A stretch of DNA of 64,000 nucleotides. Origin: Ehretia macrophylla (taxonomy: Eukaryota > Streptophyta > Magnoliopsida > Boraginales > Ehretiaceae). Below, piece after piece: positions 11,288-22,010 of this stretch. Position 1 is the first letter of the stretch, and every line of letters starts with the position of its first letter. The notes beneath the pieces are model-generated. The model was not told where the DNA came from, did not search any database, and saw nothing but the letters and a program-made list of their open reading frames with translations. The translations under genes and the position numbers were made by a program. The DNA is taken from NCBI GenBank assembly GCA_037974665.1, contig CM075773.1, positions 35,073,080 through 35,137,079 of the forward strand, read 5' to 3'.

Positions 11288-11359
11288 GGCTCTTCGGTCT
11301 GATCGAGGAAGGGAATACCTTAGTACTGAATTCCAAAAGAAAACGGTATAATCGTATCA

Positions 11360-11953
11360 TTGACTCCACCTGGAACACCTGAGCTTAATGGTGTGTCAGA
11401 AAGGAGAAATAGGACTCTACTGGACATGGTCAGATCAATGATGAGTTATACTGATTTACCTATTGGCCTTTGGGGCCATGCTCTTCTCACCGCAACATAC
11501 ATCTTGAATAGGGTCACTTCCAAATTAGTTATAAGCACTCCTTATGAGATCTGGAGAAATAAGAAGCCCAGCTTTAATCACATTAGAGTATGGGGTTGTC
11601 CTGCTTATATTAAAAGGCTTAAAACTGAGAAATTGGAAGCGAGATCTGACAAAGTTAGATTCATTGGTTATCCCAAAGATTCGTTGGGATACAACTTTTA
11701 TTCCCTTACTGATCAGAGAGTCTTCGTCAGTAGACATGCCATATTCTTGGAAGAAGAGTTCATCCAAGGAGGTGGTCTGGGAAGAAAAGTAGAGCTTAAT
11801 GAGGGAAACGTTGAGCAACCAATTGACCAGGTAGAAAACCAGGATTTGATCCAGGATGAAACTATTCAAGAAGAACCAACTGCTTCACCACAGATACTCA
11901 AATCTTTAAGGACTGTTCGTCCTTCCACAAGATATAGGTACCTTCATAGCTAA
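11360..11953 (+). pseudogene. Copia-1 integrase, C-terminal part and linker
   Basis: The frame starts inside the integrase core. It includes the segment NGVSERRNRTLL, which carries the catalytic Glu in this family, then the GKKP-type and VRFIGYP segments of copia integrases. It ends with the acidic linker and STRYRYLHS before a stop. A frameshift around 11285-11350 separates it from the N-terminal half. Confidence 0.85.
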
Positions 11954-11962
11954 GGACAAGAG

Positions 11963-13567
11963 TTGTTCACATTGGATGATGATGATCATGTTAATGATCC
12001 CCTAATCTATGAAGAAGCTATTTCTGATAGGGACTCAGAAAAATGGCTTGAAGCCATAAAATCTAAAATGGATTCAATGCACACCAATCAAGTTTGGAAT
12101 CTTGTAGACCCACTTGAGGGTATTGTACCTATTGGGTACAAATGGGTTTATAAGAGAAAGAGGGGTGCAAATGGGAAGGTGGAGACCTTCAAAGCAAAGT
12201 TAGTGGCAAAAGGTTACCGTCAGAGACAGGGAGTTGACTATGAGAAAACCTTATCGCCAGTAGCAATGCTCAAATCCATTAGGATTTTATTGGCTATAGC
12301 TGCACACTACGATTATGAGATATGGAAGATGGATGTCAAAACGGCTTTTCGTAATGGCTTCATTGAAGAAGAGATTGATATGGGACAGCCAATGGGTTTT
12401 AAATCTGTGGGTGAAAGTCACAAAGTGTGCAAGATAAAAAGATCCATCTATGGACTCAAACAAGCCTCAAGGAATTGGAACAAGCGTTTTGACGAGGTCG
12501 TTAGAACATTTGGCTTCATTAAGAATGAAAACGAGCCTTGTGTTTACAAGAAAGTCAGCAATAAAGCAGTTACATTCCTCATCTTGTATGTAGATGACAT
12601 ACTACTGATTGGGAATGACATTGGTATGATGACATCTGTCAAGGTCTGGTTATCAGGGACATTCTCCATGAAAGACTTGGGAGAAGCAACCTATATCCTA
12701 GGAATTCGAATCTATAGAGATAGATCGAAAGGATTGATAGGTCTCTCCCAGAGTACGTACATAGACAAGGTGTTAAAGAGGTTTAACATGCAAGATTCTA
12801 AAAGGGGACTGTTACCTTTTAGACATGGCATTCATCTCTCTAGGGCTATGAATCTTAAGTCAGCTGAAGAAAGAGAGAGGATGAATAGGATTCCATATTC
12901 TTCAGCAATTGGAAGCCTTATGTATGCTATGCTATGTACTAGGCCTGATATCGCTCATGCTATAAGTGTTACTAGCAGATATCAACCAGATCCAGGTGAA
13001 GAACACTGGATAGCAGTCAAGAATATCCTAAAGTACTTGAATAGGACTAAGGATATGGTCTTGATATATGGAGGAGGGGAATTGAAAATCGAGGGTTTCA
13101 CTGACTCATATTTTCAGTCTGATGTGGATGATCGTAAATCCACATCTGGATTCATTTTCATTTGTAATGGAGGAGCAGTCAGTTGGAAGAGTTCCAAACA
13201 GAGTACGACTGTAGATTCCACTACAAAAGCCGAATACATCACAGCATCAGATGCAACAAAAGAGGACGTTTGGATCAAGAAGTTCGTCTCGGAACTTGGA
13301 ATGGTTCCCTCCATTGAGGTCGCAGTGCTGTTACATTGTGATAATAATGGAGCGATAGTGCAAGCTAAGGAACCGAGGTCTAACCAAAAATCCAAACATG
13401 TAGAGAGGCGTTACCACAATATCCGAGAAATTGTGGGGAGAGGCGACATAGTAATGCAGAAAGTAGCTTCAGCAGATAACACTGCTGATCCGTTGACCAA
13501 GGCTCTAACTAAGCAGTCTTTGGATCGACACTTAGAGGGGATGGGTATGAGATACCATTCTGATTGA
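11963..13567 (+). CDS. Copia-1 reverse transcriptase and RNase H
   Basis: This 534-codon open frame has no ATG at its left edge; it is the tail of a polyprotein. Reverse transcriptase blocks are visible in order: KWVYKRKRG (about 60-68), KMDVKTAF (122-129) and the catalytic YVDD (209-212). RNase H follows, with TDSYFQSD, a KSTSGF segment, AEYITASDA and a C-terminal ADPLTKAL. All lie in one frame, so this half is better preserved than gag or integrase. The product would copy the element RNA into DNA, but upstream stops prevent the normal polyprotein. Confidence 0.9.
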   Translation: MFTLDDDDHVNDPLIYEEAISDRDSEKWLEAIKSKMDSMHTNQVWNLVDPLEGIVPIGYKWVYKRKRGANGKVETFKAKLVAKGYRQRQGVDYEKTLSPVAMLKSIRILLAIAAHYDYEIWKMDVKTAFRNGFIEEEIDMGQPMGFKSVGESHKVCKIKRSIYGLKQASRNWNKRFDEVVRTFGFIKNENEPCVYKKVSNKAVTFLILYVDDILLIGNDIGMMTSVKVWLSGTFSMKDLGEATYILGIRIYRDRSKGLIGLSQSTYIDKVLKRFNMQDSKRGLLPFRHGIHLSRAMNLKSAEERERMNRIPYSSAIGSLMYAMLCTRPDIAHAISVTSRYQPDPGEEHWIAVKNILKYLNRTKDMVLIYGGGELKIEGFTDSYFQSDVDDRKSTSGFIFICNGGAVSWKSSKQSTTVDSTTKAEYITASDATKEDVWIKKFVSELGMVPSIEVAVLLHCDNNGAIVQAKEPRSNQKSKHVERRYHNIREIVGRGDIVMQKVASADNTADPLTKALTKQSLDRHLEGMGMRYHSD

Positions 13568-13577
13568 CTTTAGTGCA

Positions 13578-13587
13578 ACTGGGGGAT
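13578..13587 (+). promoter_or_regulatory. Copia-1 polypurine tract
   Basis: AACTGGGGGAT lies directly before the 3' LTR, where plus-strand DNA priming occurs in LTR retrotransposons. Confidence 0.75.
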
Positions 13588-15056
13588 TATTAGGAATAAT
13601 GCCCAAAAAGCCAATAAATTATATTTTGAAATTATGGATAATGTGTTATTTAATTTATTAATTCATTTAATATGGGCAGTTTATTTATTTATTATTAATG
13701 TCTTGATTAAATAAATAAAGTCCTTAGAATACTATTTATAGATTCTATCCTTAGGAGTAAGGATATGAGTGACGGAATCTATAATCATAAATATATTCTA
13801 AAAAGGTTGTCCCCGATCATAGGATAAACTAGTTGGGCATTAGTTTATCCGGAAAGATCGAATTACAGCCTATTAACCAAATTATATGAGATATCAATTT
13901 GGGCGATTTGTCTCATATCGTTATAATAGATGTATAAGTACTTATTATGAATAAGTAACTGGACTTGACCACTGATACAACAAATTACGTGGAATGTCAA
14001 TGGTTCGTTGTATTATGTAATTATGCAATTACTCCTTAGACCTAAACCACAACGATTATCTCATAATTAAGAATGTCATTATTTGCTGGTACGAATAAGC
14101 TAGTCCTAATCATGGATTAGACAATGTATTCAGTGGTTGTGATTTATTCTGTCATGGAGAAATGTATGTGTAGACACGGAAACTGTCAATTGGGTGTCCT
14201 ATGCAATCTGATTAATTGAGTGACTTGAAATCCTTGGCCGAGGTGGAATAGTGGAAGTCGTTTCACGAATTATTCATTAGTCACTGATTAATTGGGTTTT
14301 GGCATATGGTCGAGTAAGAGAGTTTGACGACCCAATCCATGACTCTAGCTTGATCGGGATAATTGAGACAGTAGGATTTGATTGTATATAAATTACTATT
14401 TGGGTTCGCATGCTTGCACTTCATCTTTAATTGGGTAATCGTGATACACTGCTAGGTGTCACTCACGATTTGCGAATTAATTAGAAAGAGTTCTAATTTA
14501 ATTAATTGGTTGAATTAATTATTCGCTGCCGATTAAAAATGAACCCGAGAGGTCACACACAAATGGAATTTGCAGATTAATTGGACTAGAGAAAAAGATT
14601 AAATTAAATTTAGGATTGTCCTAAATTGGGCTTGTAGTAATTAGATGGTGATCTGATTGATGTGGAGTCCAAGACTGGTAAGTTTAAGACCAGCCCACTT
14701 ATGACTTAGGTCATATGTGTTTCTTATATATAGAACTATTCTGACAGAGAAATAACTAGCACATTTTTCATAGTCAGAATTAAAATATAGGATTTCTCTA
14801 GAAAATCTAGTGGGGGTGAAATTCAGTTAGCAAGTGCAGATTCTGTGTTGATCAATCTTGGAGGCTTCACACGTGGGGAGCTTGATTCAGATTCTACAAC
14901 AATCTACGCTTCAATAGGTAATCCTGAACTGTTAGCAGATTTAATTTAATTAGATTAAATTATTATCTGATTTAGATCTGCATAATTAAACATGGACGAA
15001 TACGTGATATTTTTTCGCTGCGCAATTATTTTAATTATCATGTATTTTTCCCATCA
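13588..15056 (+). repeat. Copia-1 3' LTR
   Basis: It matches 6234-7704. It starts TATTAGGAATAATGCCC, so the terminal TG has become TA, and ends TTTTTCCCATCA. Confidence 0.95.
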
Positions 15057-15629
15057 GATAGATGATCCAATAAATTGAGGAGATCGCTTTTCAATTGATT
15101 GACGCGCCATAGCAGCCCAATCATTGATGAAGTTGCATAATGTACTTCCATCGCCAACCTTATGTGTCATGCACACGCTAAGTGCTATCCCCCCACAATC
15201 AAAATGGTTAAGTTGAGCTACCACAAGACTAGCTTGATCATCAGGTGCAGAGCTCCAAGGTAAACCTTTGGGAAATACGATATCTTGGGCTTTAACAGTA
15301 TCTGCTTTAAGAATTTCAGACATTGGGCATCTGATTCGAGCTTCCAAGAATGTAGCTCCCATGTCATTGCAGTTGATTGAGATGTTGTCTTCGAGTCCTC
15401 CAGCAAATGGGTAGTAAGTGGCTAGAGTTTTTGAGAGTGATTCCTCAATAACAGAAGATATTTGACTAGTGTTATCTGCGCATTTGGGGTAGAAAAAGGC
15501 CAGGGGGATATACCTTTTATTCACTACTTGATCGATTAAAGAGAGTTTGTAATTTCTGTGTGATGGTGGTGTTGGAAAGGATGGTTTCACCAACTTTTTG
15601 GAAATCAATTCAAATCTCGATGAATCCAT
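15057..15629 (-). pseudogene. BAHD1 acyltransferase, N-terminal part (gene split by copia-1)
   Basis: The gene start is the ATG at 15627-15629, whose first residues (MDSSRFELISKKL) match BAHD2. About 190 codons are open. They include KPSFPTPP near the N terminus and the catalytic HxxxD as HKVGD (His156, Asp160; BAHD2 has HKLGD). The frame ends at the GSSI residues where copia-1 entered; 15057-15061 is the right-hand GATAG target copy. The C-terminal half is at 5497-6233. A truncated protein with the catalytic His but no DFGWG half would be expected to be inactive. No intron is apparent, as in many clade III BAHD genes. Confidence 0.9.
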
Positions 15630-15689
15630 CTTAATCCTTCAACAAATTGACTACTATTATTTGCACTTCCTCGTCTTCTAGCTTCATCA

Positions 15690-15690
15690 C

Positions 15691-15746
<56 letters not shown>

Positions 15747-15748
15747 CT
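15690..15748 (-). promoter_or_regulatory. BAHD1 TATA region expanded into a TA/CA microsatellite
   Basis: About 60-120 bp upstream of the BAHD1 ATG lies a (TA)n(CA)n(TA)n tract. BAHD2 has only CTATATATATTG at the matching place (39575-39586), with the same flanking words on each side (TCTAGCTT and GCCGAGATCTACTTC). The TATA box thus sits in an unstable repeat in this copy. Confidence 0.75.
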
Positions 15749-16149
15749 ATATTGCCGAGATCTACTTCTTTGCCAAAATATTGTCAACTCAACGCTTACT
15801 TCCTTGGGTAACATGGCCAGCTAAACAATGTCTCTTTTTAAGGAGTTGAAGATCAACGATGATCGCGCCATTAATACACGCAACCACACATGAATGCTTA
15901 ATAGTTTAATCTAAATTACATACACGATCTATCCAAGAAATTTGTGAGCTATTGGGTAATCAGCCACTGATTAAAAAGCCCAAGGGGTTAAAGTCGTTGA
16001 AGACAGGTGAAGAGCAGAGACGAAGAAGCAGTCCTCCTAGATCCCATCTGATCAGCTGCGCTTTTGGAATTTTCTACATATCCATATGCATAATCATTTA
16101 TTTAGCTCCATCACAATCAGTATAGCAAGCCAGTATGTTAAAAATCATA
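15749..16149 (-). other. BAHD1 5' flank
   Basis: The sequence matches 39585-39675 and 40260-40390 upstream of BAHD2, and its last part matches 1-119. It stops at the copia-B insertion. Confidence 0.75.
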
Positions 16150-16154
16150 ATATA

Positions 16155-16667
16155 TGTTGGAGAGTGTAATTTATAAAAGAAAACCTGATAATTCATGTGA
16201 AGCGTTGTGTCTAAATAATGTTTTATGTAAAAATGTGTGATATCTACTTAAGAAAGAGAAATGTCTCTTCACTTAGGAACTTTTCAACAATACCATTTCC
16301 TGAAAAATCATGTCTCTTTAAGAAGGCACTCATTCATGAAAGGCTGATACCCCTTCACATTGTATTTTTACAACATATATAAAAAAGAGTATTTTCCATA
16401 GATTTACGACATGATTAATATTTCAGAATTTTCTCTCTAAGTTTTTCCCCTTTCTACCACATCATATTAAGCTTTTGTGAGAGTTTTTTTTGTGTATAAG
16501 GTTTGTTGTATCTTGGAGGAGAGTTTTATTGCAATTCATGAAAAATATTGTAGTAATTTCTGCTTTAAGAAAGCATATTAAACGTGCCTCAAGCCTTATC
16601 TATTACTTTATTTGAAGCCTACAAAATTTATATCATCCATTTTTTTTTTAACTTCATATTTCTAACA
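16155..16667 (+). repeat. Copia-B 5' LTR
   Basis: TGTTGGAGAGTG...TTTCTAACA, 513 bp, matching 30215-30725 and the LTR at 120-1807. No clear tRNA primer site follows; the gag ATG comes only 21 bp later, so the primer site seems to be lost or mutated. Confidence 0.85.
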
Positions 16668-16688
16668 ATTTAGAGGAAAAAATTTGCA

Positions 16689-17060
16689 ATGAATGAAGAG
16701 TTTGTTAAGTTGAGTCGTTTTCATGACGCAAATTTTACACAATGGAAGGACAAAATGATGTTCCTCCTTACTACATACTTTGAGGATTTTTTACGTGTAC
16801 ATGCAAGTCTATCACCAATTCTAGGTCCAAAACCTATGATTCAGAAGCAATTAAGAAGGATACACAGAAAAGATGGCTGGTTTGCCGAGGACAAATCAAT
16901 CCTAAACTTGTTGACAGATAGATTATGCGATCATTACTAAATTTGAAGACTATAAAGAAACTGCGGAATGCATTGAAATCAAACTACAAACATGGGAAAA
17001 AAGGTAAAAACAAGTTTTTTGGTATGAAATATTTGTGAGTTCAAAATGAATCATAAGATG
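16689..17060 (+). pseudogene. Copia-B gag relic, first part
   Basis: An 83-codon frame from the ATG at 16689 encodes a copia gag start (FTQWKDKMMFLLT). It becomes frameshifted and then continues as fragments to the TRIM insertion. The second part resumes at 18364. Confidence 0.75.
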
Positions 17061-17065
17061 GCAGT

Positions 17066-18358
17066 TGTCATGCCTCGAATCCAGAATCTTAAGCCTACGA
17101 GTATGATTGGTGTTGTAATCATAATAAATAATTATTTTGGGTTCTTTCTACTGATCCAAAATGGTTAACTCAAGTTATCCTTATATCCAAATAATACTTA
17201 CTTATAAACCACACAACCACATTATGTCCCACAGATGTACGATGTCACATACATTCACCATTAAGGACTTGACGTCCTCGCTAGGGGCACATATACCCAG
17301 GATCAACTAGGTCATGCAGGATTTTAGAGGTTGCTCATACGGGTTGAAAAGGTCGCTTTCACTACTTTCTTGGTGTAGCACTTTGTCTCACATAACACTT
17401 AGTTCTCATACTAGCTACTGACTAACTCTGAATACCATTTTGTCACGCCCTGAGACCAGAACCCCAGACCCGCAGGCGAGACTAGTATTGTAAGCATAAG
17501 AAATAATTACTTGGACCATCTTTTCTACTGACCCAAAATGGTTAACCCAAGTTATTAACTTTACAATACCCACTCAAATTCACAATCTCCTATCAATGTG
17601 AGATATTACACACAACTCTCGTTAACGACCTGATATTCTTGTTAGGGGTACACACACCCAGGACCAACCAAGAGGTGTAGGATTCTAGAGATGGCTCCTA
17701 CGGGTTCAAGAGGTGGCTAGTTCCCACCGCTTTCTTAGTGTAGCACTTTGCACCGCATACCACGTAGCTCTTGCACCGGCTAGTAACCGGCTCTGAATAC
17801 TATTATGTCATACTTCGAGCCCAGACCCGCAGACCCGCAAGTGCGACTGGCAGTGTAGGCATAAGAAAATAACTACTTAGTCTTCTTTTTTAGTACTAAC
17901 CCAAATGGTTACCCCAATTTTATTCCTTTTACCCACAATACCCACTTATATAACACACAATCACACTATTTCTCACTAATGTGGGATGTCACATAAATCC
18001 CCCGTTAAGGACCTGACGTCCTCGCCAGATGCACACATACCCAAGACTAATTAGGTCATGCAGGATTCTAGAGTTGGGTCATACGGGTTCAAGAGATGGC
18101 TCTTACCGCCTTCTTGGTGTAGTACTTTATCCATATAGCACTTAGTTCCCGCACTAGGTAGTGAACAGCTTTGAATACCATTCTATCACGTTGCAAGCCC
18201 AAGACCTCAAACTCGTAGGCAAGACTGATGTTGTAGGCATAAGAAATAACTACTTGGTCTCTCTTTTCTACTGACGCAAATTGATTAACCCTAGTTATTC
18301 TTTATAACAACAAATACTCACTTAAATTCACAATCTCTCACCGATGTGGGATATTATA
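17066..18358 (-). mobile_element. TRIM-type LTR array (four LTRs, three internal regions), antisense
   Basis: Four LTR-like blocks (17066-17249, 17441-17610, 17806-17993, 18184-18358) alternate with three internal blocks of about 190 bp. In minus orientation the LTRs start with TATAATATCCCACATCGG-type sequence and end near GGGCGTGACA. They are followed by TGGTATTCAGAGC-like primer sites (GGCTCTGAATACCATT on the plus strand). The flanks GCAGT (17061-17065) and GCAGC (18359-18363) are a near-perfect 5-bp duplication. No coding capacity. The left copy of the gag at about 2200 shows the uninterrupted site. Confidence 0.8.
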
Positions 18359-18363
18359 GCAGC

Positions 18364-18914
18364 CGTGGATCAATTCTATGAGTCACAAATTTTGATTAAT
18401 TTCTAAATTTAGTGAAGTGGAAATTAAAATTCCTAATTCACTTCAAGTAGTAATAGTTTTATCAAAACTTCCTCTTCCTTGGAATGAATGTGGGAAGAAA
18501 TTGTTACATATATCTGATAGTTTCACTATTGAAAAATAACAAACTCATTTGTAAATAGAATTTGAGAGTCGCGCTCGAGATACTTTGTTGATGAGTCATA
18601 AAGAAAATATTGTGAGTAAAACTAGTTCTAGTTCTAGAAAAGTCTAAATTAATTTTTGAAACCCAAGAAAAATGGAAGCAACTTAAAAATGAATGAAAAC
18701 GCAAACAAAAATATAATGTGTTTCCATTGTGAAAAAAAAGGGCGTCTTTATTAAAGGATGTGAATTTCTAAATGCTAAAAAGAAAGAAGATTCTGAAAAC
18801 AAAGCAAATATGGTGAAATCCACAATCAAAGAAGTAGTGGAAATGATAACAGACATGAATATTAGCATGGTCGTGGAGTTAGACATGACTGCACCAAACA
18901 AATCAAATGCATGA
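18364..18914 (+). pseudogene. Copia-B gag relic, second part
   Basis: It continues the gag frame with KLPLPWNE-type sequence, then a basic stretch and a damaged zinc knuckle around 18715-18765 (VFPL-KK where CFHCEKKGH is expected). A 61-codon open piece follows at 18729-18914. The corresponding left copy is at 2190-2575. Confidence 0.65.
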
Positions 18915-19927
18915 TGGTTTGCTTCTAGTGCTATGATTCATGCTTGTAATGATGAGTCACAATCCAATCTATTCATGTAAAATTTCTTGATGATAAATTT
19001 CTAGCAGATGCAAAAATACAAGGAAGAGTTAATGACGATTTTACTCCAAGTTCTAATATTCGTGAAAAGAGGAAAATAGACCAAACTCTTGTAGAACTAA
19101 TAAAGAGCTAAAGAACTAGAAAATAAAAGGACTTAGGTCCTAATTTTATCTCTTTTCAATATCTTATATTCCTAGTTGAAGGTGATACAGCCAATGTTCT
19201 TACGAAAAATAATATTTGTGTTGTTGAATATAGAGGAAAATCCCAAAATTTATGTTGAGGCAATATTTTTTTAATTTGAGAAGCTGCTTTCTAAAAGGAA
19301 ACAATTAATGAGAAAATGGATTTTATTTTATCAAGTGATAATTGAGAATATAGTAGACTTACCTCCAAGATTTAAACCAATAAAAAATAAATGGGTGTTT
19401 AAAAAAAAAATATGGCACAAATGGTTTTATACAATCTTTAATTCAAGATTGTTGCTAAAAGGTTTACACAAAAAGAAGAAATTGATTATTTTGATACATA
19501 TGCAACTGTGGTTAAGATTGCTTCAATTAGAATGTTGTTTGCAAAAGCATCGATTCATAAATTGCATGTACATTAGATAGATGTAAAAATTACATTCTTA
19601 AAAGGAGATATTAAAGAGGGAAGTATATATGGAACAACCAAAAGGGTTTATACTTCTTGGAAATGAAAAGAAAGTTTACAAGCTTGTTAAGTCATTACAT
19701 GGCTTTGGAACAAGCACCTAAACAATGACATAAAAACTTTGACATATATTGCTATATTATCTTTCATTTTCGAACATAATAGTGTTGATATGTGTACATA
19801 TTCTAAGTTTACTAAAGATTATGGTGTTTTTGTTTGCCTATATGTTGGCGATATATTAATTTTTGGTACAAATATGCATGGTATAAATGAAAGTAAGAAG
19901 TATTTTGCTTCTCAATTAAGATGAAAG
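18915..19927 (+). pseudogene. Copia-B pol relic (linker and reverse transcriptase start)
   Basis: Short frames show copia pol pieces in order: a damaged protease site (WWFASSAMIH), then a jump to the linker before reverse transcriptase. These are followed by LPPRFKPIKNKWVFKKKIW (about 19350-19415) and the catalytic region LYVGDILIFGTN (19838-19873), where YVDD has become YVGD. Integrase is missing. The frame is cut at 19927 by element C and resumes at 27817. Confidence 0.75.
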
Positions 19928-20402
19928 TGTTAGAATTTTTTAAATTATGTGCTGCCACTTATTGAAATATTTTCTTATTTCAAAAAATGGGTTGAGGTTG
20001 ACCGGTAAAGCTTATACATATTTTATAGTGATCCACTCCAATTGGGCCTAGGTCCGTCTCATGCATATTATTTTATTTAGTTGTGTGGTATGTAAGGTGT
20101 AGAGCATGTTTTATATCAGGGCAGGTTGATGGGGGACCCAATAAAATTTTTAGGCTGGGTCCTCTCTCCCATCTATAATACTAATAGTCTATAAATAGGC
20201 TATTAGGATTGACTTGCCCTATTGATAGAGAGAACCCATAGTATAGATATGTCTACCATAACACGTCACCTAAGATTTTTTCTCATGATTATCGCAAAGG
20301 TAGTTTCAATGACTTCATATAAAGGTACGCTTCTGATTCAATCAACTTAATTATTTGTCGCAGTGTTTTATTTTCTGATATTAGATTGTATAAAATCTAT
20401 CA
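19928..20402 (+). repeat. Element C 5' LTR
   Basis: It begins TGTTAGAATTTTTT and ends AAAATCTATCA. Conserved blocks with the 3' LTR include GACCGGTAAAGCT and GTCTATAAATAGGC, the latter a likely TATA box (TATAAATA). Confidence 0.85.
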
Positions 20403-20404
20403 AG

Positions 20405-20416
20405 TGGTGTCAGAGC
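20405..20416 (+). promoter_or_regulatory. Element C primer binding site
   Basis: TGGTGTCAGAGC, two bases after the LTR, one mismatch from the classic TGGTATCAGAGC. Confidence 0.75.
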
Positions 20417-20827
20417 AATGAATATCAGAAATAAGACCTGCATAAGGTGTTTTCCTTTTTTTACAGATAATTGATTGTTTTAAAGAATTAATGTTTTATA
20501 ATTGGCACGAGTTCACAAGTTTCTTCACTTATGTATGGTGTTATTGAAGATCTGTGCCTAAAGGATAAATCACGCAGTGATGTTTGAATATCTGATAAAT
20601 TTTTAAAGTCAAATTATGCTCTACGTTGATAATATGCTCGGTATGTACTGCTAGAGTTGTACTTTAGTGCATGTAAAGGATATCTTGTTCTTAATAGATG
20701 AAACGTGATAGAGAAGATTTATTTGGCGCAGTACCACTCATGGGTCTATCATATATTCACATGATTTTAATATTCTCAATTGTGTCTCGGAACTCATTCA
20801 CTTCAATGAATTGACATATTATATAAT

Positions 20828-21999
20828 GGTGAAGTGCATCAAACTCCTTTGTGTTTATAGCTAAATGCACGGTATTCCCTGAGTTTTAAAAATCCCTTGA
20901 TTACTACCTTATATTTTGAAAAATTAGCACACGTGCTCTTTCCGTCCAAAAATCCGTTATTTTTAACGGAGAGTGTATTGCACACATGCTAAGTGCGACT
21001 GATTCATATTTTTTGACTTAAAATGTTACTTAATTGAACAAAAATACCCTTATATTATATGTATGTTTTTTTATTTTTCTTTTCTTTTTTTCTCAATCCA
21101 ATTTGCACCAAAAATAAAAAAATAAAAAAAAATTGAAAAAAAAAACCATCATCTTCCTCACCCTCCCCCCGTCCCCCCCCCCCCCGCGCGCAACCCCCAG
21201 CCCCCAGCCCTTCCTACTCCGTCAGAACTGAAGTGCAGTAGCACTTCTTCGTGAAATGCATCATCATCGAATGTTTTGTTCGACCAAAAAAAAAAAAAAA
21301 AGAGAAATGCATCCTCATCTAAACTGCTAAGGAATCAACAATCCCAAATGGCAATGCAGTAGCACTGCTTCGTGAAATTTCAATTTTTCTCCTCCCTTCA
21401 ACATTATCAATCTTTTTCCTTTGCATAATTTCTTTGGAACCCCACCCCCTACCCCCAGACTCCCCCTACCCAAAACCCAACACCCAAACCCCATCAAATT
21501 TATATATATATATGTGTGTGTGTGTGTGTATGTGTTATATATACATATTTGTTTCTTTTTTTTTTTAATGTTTGGTGATACATATATATGTGTGTATATT
21601 ATATTATGGGGGTTAGGGGTGACGGGGCTGGGTGTGGTGGGGGGCTGGGTAGGTGGGTGAGGCTGTGGGGTGGGGTGGGGTGGGGGCGGGGGGTGTTGAC
21701 GGGGAAGTTACTGTTTTTTTGTTTCTTTTAATATATATATATATGTGTATATATATATATGTGTATATATATATATATATATATAAACAAAAGGAAAAGG
21801 AGAAAAGAGAGAAAATAAATAAAATTAAGGGTATTTACGTCTTTTTGTAACTTCTGTTAAGAAACTTAACGGAAAAAAGACCAAGGGAGCACGTGTGCTA
21901 GTTTTTCAAAATACAAGATAGTAATCAGACGGTTTTTAAAGCTCAGCAGGTACCGTGCACTTACCCCTAAACATAGGGGAGGTGTGGTGCACTTCACCC
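20828..21999. mobile_element. MULE with 11-bp target duplication inside element C
   Basis: Ends are GGTGAAGTGCA on the left and the complement of GGGTGAAGTGCA on the right, with TIR similarity of about 170 bp. The direct repeat TATTATATAAT flanks it at 20817-20827 and 22000-22010. The interior holds C-rich and G-rich tracts and TG/TA microsatellites. Short frames at 21421-21850 come from these simple repeats and are not genes. Confidence 0.85.
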
Positions 22000-22010
22000 T
22001 ATTATATAAT

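Larger units (their letters stand above)
6234..15056 (+). mobile_element. Copia-1: Ty1/copia LTR retrotransposon inside BAHD1
   Basis: The 8.8 kb element has two LTRs of about 1.47 kb, a tRNA-Met-type primer binding site, a polypurine tract and a 5-bp target duplication. The order gag-protease, integrase, reverse transcriptase-RNase H identifies Ty1/copia. By eye the LTRs differ at about 45 of 1470 positions. The coding part is broken into several frames and gag is shorter than usual, so this copy cannot act alone. Lineage within copia is not assigned. Confidence 0.95.

Noticed and set aside
17066-18358. CRISPR-like regular repeat array
   Set aside because: Blocks are ~180 bp, carry LTR ends and tRNA primer-site words, and this is plant DNA; it is a TRIM array.
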